This document shows, one piece after another, positions 58,048 through 64,000 of a DNA stretch of 64,000 bases. How positions within the stretch are numbered: position 1 is the first letter of the stretch; each line of letters starts with the position of its first letter. The stretch is from Leptodactylus fallax (taxonomy: Eukaryota; Chordata; Amphibia; Anura; Leptodactylidae): NCBI GenBank assembly GCA_947044405.1, contig CAMRHE010000169.1, positions 1,240,501 through 1,304,500 on the forward strand, read 5' to 3'. The translations under genes and the position numbers were made by a program. Under the pieces are notes generated by a model, which made no database searches, was not told the DNA's origin, and saw nothing but the letters and a program-made list of their open reading frames with translations.

Positions 58048-58550
58048 TTACTCAATTTTTTTTAAAAAAGTAGAAGCAGCGAACAAAGGCAACTTGATCT
58101 TTTCAGTTTTTTTCCCACTACTGTGTACACCATATGGGATAAATAAACTTATGGTTTATATTTTTATAGTCGGGGCATTTTGTGACTCAGGGATTTCTAA
58201 AGTTTTTTTTTATTGTTGTTTACTTTTATATGCATTGTAGAGAAAGGAGTGATTTAGAATTTTTATACTTTTAAAATTAACTTTTTTTAAAAACTTGAAC
58301 CTGTAAAAATTAGATCGCTGGTACCACAGAATGCAATACTACTGTGTTGTAGTCTATGATAAAATCCCTGCCTTCAGAAAGCTTCTGGCTGCCATAGCAT
58401 CTCAAGGGCACCTCTAATCTCGCCACACGAGGAGGAGAAATAGAACGTGAAAGCATTGGGACACCTCATGTCACTGTAGTTTGATCACACAAACCTGGGG
58501 GTCTCTACTGTGTCTCTACTGTATAAAACAGCAGAGACCCTTCGGCTATA

Positions 58551-59090
58551 ACACCAGCTCTTCTCCTAAGCAGTCACCATATTTAAAGTCCCAACATCTG
58601 CCATACTATTAAGGCGAATATTGGGAAAGGGGTATCACCAGCTTTGGCAATTCTCCTTTTTCTTTGGGCCCCATTTATTTTTTCAAAAATGAAGCACACT
58701 TGACATGCTTGCTTTCTTCCTCAGTTTTAGAAATGTTGACTGGACAAGGAATAAATGTCTGATGGATGGGGGTCTATAACTCTGGATACCTATCCTGTCT
58801 AGCATTACACAGGCAATCCTTTAATTTGAATGGTACTGAATAAAGCTTAATTTCTTCTCTTGCGTTACTGCAGGTGCAGGAAATGTTATCATTTACTGTC
58901 CAGTTTCCCTACAGATTACAGCTGAATCATTGATATGGGACAGCTACTGATCAGCTTATTGTCATGGGAGTTTCCTATCAAGTAAGCATTTTCTAAAGCA
59001 GGCAACCCCCTGAAATGACAAAACCATCCAAATTTTAAAATATACAAGTTTTTTTTGTTTTTTTTTAAAGCACAGACATACATAATGTTG
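58551..59090. other. no recognisable feature
   Basis: Non-coding, nothing matched. Confidence 0.45.
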
Positions 59091-60400
59091 GTTGTACACT
59101 AATGACCATACCATTCAAACCACCTGCCTAATATTAGGTGGGTTTTCATTGTGCCACCAAAACAACTTGGACCTATTTAGGCATGGAGTTTACAAGACCT
59201 CTTGTGGTATGTAATATCAAGACATTTGTAGCATATCCTTTAAGTACTGAAAATTGCAAGGTGGAGACTCCAAGTATAAGACTTTCCAGTATATCCCACA
59301 AATATCCCACAATCTGATCGAGATTAAGACCTTGAACTCTTTGTCATGTTCCTCAAACCATTCATTAACAATTTTGTAGTGTGGCAAGGTGCTTTACCTT
59401 GCTGAAAGAGGCCACTGCCATCAGGAAATATCATTGTCATGATTTGGTATACTGCAACAGTGTTTAGGTAAGTGGTACATGTCAAAAGTAATATAAACAT
59501 GAATGCTAGAACTCAAGGTTTTCCAGCAGACAGTGCCGAGAGTATTACACTAACTATAACAGCTTGTCTTATTCCATAGTGAATCTTGGTGCCATCTCAT
59601 CCCTAAATACGTGATACATACTTCACCTAGACATCCACATAATGTAAAAAAATCATAATTCATTAGACCAAGTCAAATCTTCTGTTGTTCCATGGTCCAG
59701 TTCTTATGATCTCAAGCCTGTTTTACTGTAGGTACCCAAAGTGTCCTAGCTGAACATTGCCAAGAGCATCGCATTGCCTCTATTAACTTGCCTTCTTTTT
59801 ATTGTGCAACTTGATGCCAGAGGTCAAAATGGGTACTCTGAGCGTTCTGCAGCACCATATGAAGCAAATTGTAATTTATTATGTGTTAAGCATTTTTTTA
59901 CATCGGGGACAGGTGAGTATGGGTTGTTTTATTTCACCTTCCTTTGCAAAAATGCTTTAACTTTTTCAGTAATTTGTGTTACAGTAATTCTTCTGGAATC
60001 AGACCGGACAGGCTACCAAGCTGTAGCTAGGCTTCAGGCTTACTGCCCTCTGTATCTAAATAAATGGCTTGTTGGTGCCTCCCCACCCTGACAACCTGCA
60101 CTCAGGGCGCATGTCTTGGTCATTCTCCTAGCTACACTTCATGCAGCAGTGAGCTTAGGACACCTATGACCCTGTTGGTGGTTCATTGGTTGTTCTTCTT
60201 CAGACCACATTGGAAGGTATAAATCAGTGCATACTAGAAACATTCCACAAGACCTGTTGTTTTGGAGATGCAGGGATCCACCAAAAATGTATAAAAATAA
60301 TTCCACTCATGGGATCCCATCAGTGTTATCAGATTTCTTGCTATCTGTCCATTTTAATGTCTATTTTGTTATCTATTTTTAACTGTCAGTTAAAAAATGG
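59091..60400 (-). pseudogene. decayed Tc1/IS630-type transposase
   Basis: On the minus strand, the region near 59400-59425 reads LFQQGKAPCHTTK, a degenerate form of the QQDNAPCH catalytic box with the D replaced by G. Just downstream, WFEEHDKEFKVL is readable after a frameshift. The plus-strand phrases aaagaggccactgccatcag, ccatggtccagttcttatg and tttggagatgcagggatcc follow the known order of a widespread Tc1-related fish/amphibian element. The SPDLNPIE segment is deleted, so the catalytic spacing cannot be measured here. TIRs were not found. From memory this family may be the DD36E (Incomer) group. Confidence 0.6.
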
Positions 60401-61786
60401 ATGATCTTCATTGGTCTATTTTTTAACTATCTCACTCCCTCTTTGACCCATTCACATTTCCTATTTTCTAATGGTCTGTTAAAAAACAGACATGTATATA
60501 TCCCCTTTGACTCCCATTGTTCAAAAAGTGGACGAGTAACAGAAATTAAGAAAACCGTTTTTTTTTTGTAACTTTGGTGTGCATGGGGCCTTAGAGTTAC
60601 CATTGAAACATGCCTTCTCTGTAAAATGGTAATATCTATGATAAATTTTATAATGAGATTTGACCCTTTATTTCAGAAAGTCTATCCAGACAAAGTGAGA
60701 TGATTGATGAAATTGTTTTAGTTTTCATGTTTTTTTTCAATCAGATTTTGGATCTGGTTATTTCCAGAAACCAATAACACAGTACAGAGATTTTTTGATC
60801 ATGTAAAAAAAAAAGATTCTAAGTGATCCAATCTGCCATCATTTTTCATTTATTTGTAATTAGATTATGAGAAAGGAGTCTCATTATTCACCACGCCAAA
60901 CATATAGAGTTTATGGATACTAATCCAGTGCTATGCAGTTAGCTCGACAAATGCTATTGGCAGATGCACATAGTAACATATTAAACTTCTGATCTGGTCT
61001 TGTAATCAGCAATATCATTTTCCAAACATATGAGAAAATTTTAGATGCAGTGGTTACATCTAAGTTACTGAATGAACTCAGTGACATAAATTACAATATT
61101 GTAGCCTTTGACTATTAGCCACCAAAAATATGCAATTTAGTGAAATTACAAAAATTTAGTAAAAATTAGAATGTTTACTAAAAACCTTTAATAAAAATCC
61201 AAGTTAATATAAATTAGCATATAAAGATATAGGTAGGAAGTGGAGATCCATAAATGACCAGATATTAGTTTTGGGTCAGATTCGCTCCATCAGATTATAT
61301 TAAAATCATGGTGCATCTCAGGTTATCTGTGTGCCAGAAAATGTCCTGGATAGGGTTACTTGTGGTCATTGAACTTCTTTTGAAAGTAGCTCAGTGACTG
61401 TGAGTAACCCACACAACATGTGGTCAAAGCTAGTCAATTACATCTTACAGCATTGGCTGGTTTAATGCAGTCCAAGTCATGCATGGTCAGTGACCACGAG
61501 TAACATGTACCATCCACAAGTGATCTAAACCAACCAGCTGTCATTAGCTGCTTTGAGCTTACTTTCGGTCACTGAAAGTAGCTCAGTAACTGAGTTTCAT
61601 GTTGGGCCCATATAAGTGGTAACTTACTAGTTAAATAGTTGACTGTCATTTTGAGTGATCATCAATATCAGAAACAAAGCCCAAAGGTTTTGGATTGGAT
61701 GGAATTTGAAATGTTTGGGAAATCTGGCACAAATTTGATTCATGCCAAATCAATTTGTTCATCTGTAGTAATAAGTAACCACAATG
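60401..61786. other. no recognisable gene
   Basis: A/T-rich, with loose repeats of agtagctcagtgactg-like words around 61385-61600. Nothing coding. Confidence 0.45.
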
Positions 61787-61788
61787 TA

Positions 61789-63407
61789 CAGTACAGACCA
61801 AAAGTTTGGACACACCTTCTCATTCCAAGAGTTTTCTGTATTTTCATGACTATAAAAATTGTAGATTCACACTGAAGGCATCAAAACTATGAATTAACAC
61901 ATGTGGAATTAGATACTTAAAAAAGTGTGAAACAACTGAAAATATGTCTTATATTCTAGGTTCTTCAAAGTAGCCACCTTTTGCTTTCATTATTGCTTTG
62001 CACACTCTTGGCATTCTCTTGATGAGCTTCAAGAGGTAGTCACCTGAAATGGTTTTCACTTCACAGGTGTGCCCTGTCAGGTTTAATAAGTGGGATTTCT
62101 TGCCTTATAAATGGGGTTGGGACCATCAGTTGTGTTGTTCAGAAGTCAGGTGGATACACAGCTGATAGTCCTACTGAATGGAGTGTTAGAATTTGTATTA
62201 TGGCAAGAAAAAAGCAGCTAAGTAAAGATAAATGAGTGGCCATCATTACTTTAAGAAATGAAGGTCAGTCAGTCCGAAAAATTGGGAAAACTTTGAAAGT
62301 GTCCCCAAGTGCAGTGGCCAAAACCATCAAGCGCTACAAAGAAAGTGGCTCACATGAGGACCGCCCCAGGAAAGGAAGACCAAGAGTCACCTCTGCTGCG
62401 GAGGATAAGTTCATCCGAGTCACCAGCCTCAGAAATCGCAGGTTAACAGCAGCTCAGATTAGAGACCAGGTCAATGCCACACAGAGTTCTAGCAGCAGAC
62501 ACATCTCTACAACAACTGTTAAGAGGAGACTGTGTGCAGCAGGCCTTCATGGTAAAATAGCTGCTAGGAAACCACTGCTAAGGACAGGCAACAAACAGAA
62601 GAGACTTGTTTGGGCTAAAGAACACAAGGAATAGACATTAGACCTGTGGAAATCTGTGCTTTGGTCTGATGAGTCCAGATTTGAGATCTTTGGTTCCAAC
62701 CACAGTGCCTTTGTGCGACGCAGAAAAGGTGAACGAATGGACTCTACATGCCTGGTTCCCACCGTGAAGCATGGAGGAGGAGGTGTGATGGTGTGGGGGT
62801 GCTTTGCTGGTGACACTGTTGGGGATTTATTCAAAATTGAAGGAATACTGAACCAGCATGGTTACCACAGCATCTTGCAGCGGCATGCTATTCCATCCGG
62901 TTTGCGTTTAGTTGGACCATCATTTATTTTTCAACAGGACAATGACCCCAAACACACCTCCAGACTGTGTAAGGGCTATTTGACCAAGAAGGAGAGTGAT
63001 GGGGTGCTACGCCAGATGACCTGGCCTCCACAGTCACCAGACCTGAACCCAATCGAGATGGTTTGGGGTGAGCTGGACCGCAGAGTGAAGGCAAAAGGGC
63101 CAACAAGTGCTAAGCATCTCTGGGAACTCCTTCAAGACTGTTGGAAGACCATTTCAGGCTGAAATGCCATTCAAGAGAATGCCAAGAGTGTGCAAAGCAG
63201 TAATCAAAGCAAAAGGTGGCTACTTTGAAGAACCTAGAATATAAGACATATTTTCAGTTGTTTCACACGTTTTTGTTAAGTATATAATTCCACATGTGTT
63301 AATTCATAGTTTTGATGCCTTCAGTGTGAATCCACAATTTTTATAGTCATGAAAATACAGAAAACTCTTGGAATGAGAAGGTGTGTCCAAACTTTTGGTC
63401 TGTACTG
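61789..63407 (+). mobile_element. full-length Intruder-type (DD38E) Tc1 element, copy 3
   Basis: It starts cagtacagaccaaaagtttg and ends with its inverted copy, flanked by TA (61787-61788 and 63408-63409). 1,619 bp. It has the same long TIR layout as copy 2, with a small deletion in the right arm near 63158-63172. Confidence 0.92.
62200..63244 (+). pseudogene. DD38E Tc1-like transposase with stops and a deletion
   Basis: The ATG at 62200 opens MARKKQLSKDK then TGA at 62233-62235, where copy 2 has CGA. The frame continues from 62236 to a second stop, TAG at 62632-62634 in place of TGG after KEHKE. It then runs LWSDESRFEIFG (D), FQQDNDPKH (D) and [11 protein letters not shown] (E). Near 63158 the text differs from copy 2 (caggctgaaatgcc), a deletion that shifts the last ~30 codons. 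The catalytic triad is kept, unlike copy 2. Confidence 0.9.
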
Positions 63408-63409
63408 TA

Positions 63410-64000
63410 TAAACAGCACAAAGAGTTCAGAGACACACATCAAACATGCATGTAATACATATATAGAGAGAGTACATGTACTATCCAGTTGCAGATTTAA
63501 ACTACAATTCTGATCTCTCTCTACATGAGAAGTTATGTTAAAATCGCATTGCTATAAAGTTTATCAGTATTCATTGACTTTCCTATTGCATCAGTATTTA
63601 CTTATTTTGGAACTAGAATAGAATGGGTTAATGAAGGCTTTATATTGTGTACCTACTGTACATACTGCATGCGCCATTGTGGATGGGTAGTTAGTGTTCA
63701 CCTACATGTCTGTCAAAGTGACGAGTTTATGATAGGAGCCTGACATGACCATCCTGTAAATGATGTGTTAACAAATAAGAGTGTGAAAGTTTCTTTTAGT
63801 CAAGACTCATAAAATCCTGGCTACTCTTTGAAGAAAAGATTTATAGACCACCACTTAGTGAGACACTGCAGGGGGACACTTAACAAGATCATTCACTGTA
63901 AAGTTCCGACAAAGGGAAAGTAAGTACAGATTTTCCAGGAATAGTTAAACATGAGGGCAAGTGGGTGGCAGAGCCCAATAGATTGTATGCCATGGTTTAT
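63410..64000. other. no recognisable feature
   Basis: Non-coding to the window end; a short tatatagagaga tract at about 63460. Confidence 0.5.

Larger units (their letters stand above)
56950..58550. repeat. old AT-rich repeat (family Y-like) with two insertions
   Basis: Phrases ccatttttcatttttgcg, tcttccaaaagtggtggc, ggcagtaccaaatttatgag and ggttcattttttataagaac form a continuous old element that I recognise as an abundant frog repeat of uncertain class. It resumes after 57459 and again after 58050. The repeat is split by elements at 57313-57459 and 57631-58047, so it predates both. Confidence 0.5.

Overview
This window is non-coding, transposon-dense nuclear DNA from a vertebrate, most likely an anuran amphibian. 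No host exon, tRNA, rRNA or other host gene could be supported. The frog/toad assignment is inference. It rests on the mix of several Tc1 sub-families, L2 and Rex1 LINEs with typical 3' tails, a Ty3/Gypsy element, and many short elements flanked by TTA, TTAA or 8-bp duplications of kinds I associate with frog genomes. All open reading frames with recognisable similarity belong to mobile elements, and most are broken.

Layout. 0-5 kb: unassigned A/T-rich DNA with two fragments of a 'ggccccac' MITE (MITE-1) and one AT-rich repeat. 5.0-7.3 kb: a hAT-like element holding a TA-flanked element that contains a minisatellite. 7.7-9.1 kb: an L2 3' end and a Rex1-like reverse transcriptase (RT) remnant. 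9.6-13.5 kb: small MITEs. 13.5-16.25 kb: a MITE-1 copy split by a composite of three different Tc1 pieces. 20.7-22.3 kb: a Tc1 element. 23.6-31.04 kb: a near-complete, apparently very young Ty3/Gypsy retrotransposon with two almost identical ~1-kb LTRs. 31.15-33.5 kb: a TTAA-flanked inverted-repeat element filled by an L2 LINE. 35-42.4 kb: MITEs, L2 remnants, and a hAT-like insertion carrying a ~1.2-kb G-rich minisatellite. 42.4-54.4 kb: a nested pile of Tc1 elements in an L2 and an L1/Tx1-like LINE. 54.4-64 kb: MITE-1, an old AT-rich repeat with two younger insertions, a decayed Tc1-like gene and a third copy of the 'Intruder-type' Tc1 element.

How the parts relate. Autonomous sources and dependent parasites sit side by side: full-length Tc1 elements with long terminal inverted repeats (TIRs), a deletion derivative that keeps only TIRs plus the transposase C-terminus, and MITEs with TTA or 8-bp target-site duplications (TSDs). 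Many insertions sit inside older ones, so relative ages can be read directly. The only full-length uninterrupted transposase frame (52291-53343) appears to have lost a catalytic aspartate. Two other Tc1 copies and the Gypsy pol are each broken by what looks like one small lesion.

I see no evidence for an undescribed multi-gene system. The most informative features are the young Gypsy element, the co-occurrence of Tc1 transposases with 34-, 37- and 38-residue catalytic spacings, a Tc1 family whose TIR runs into the transposase coding end, and the precisely dated nesting events.
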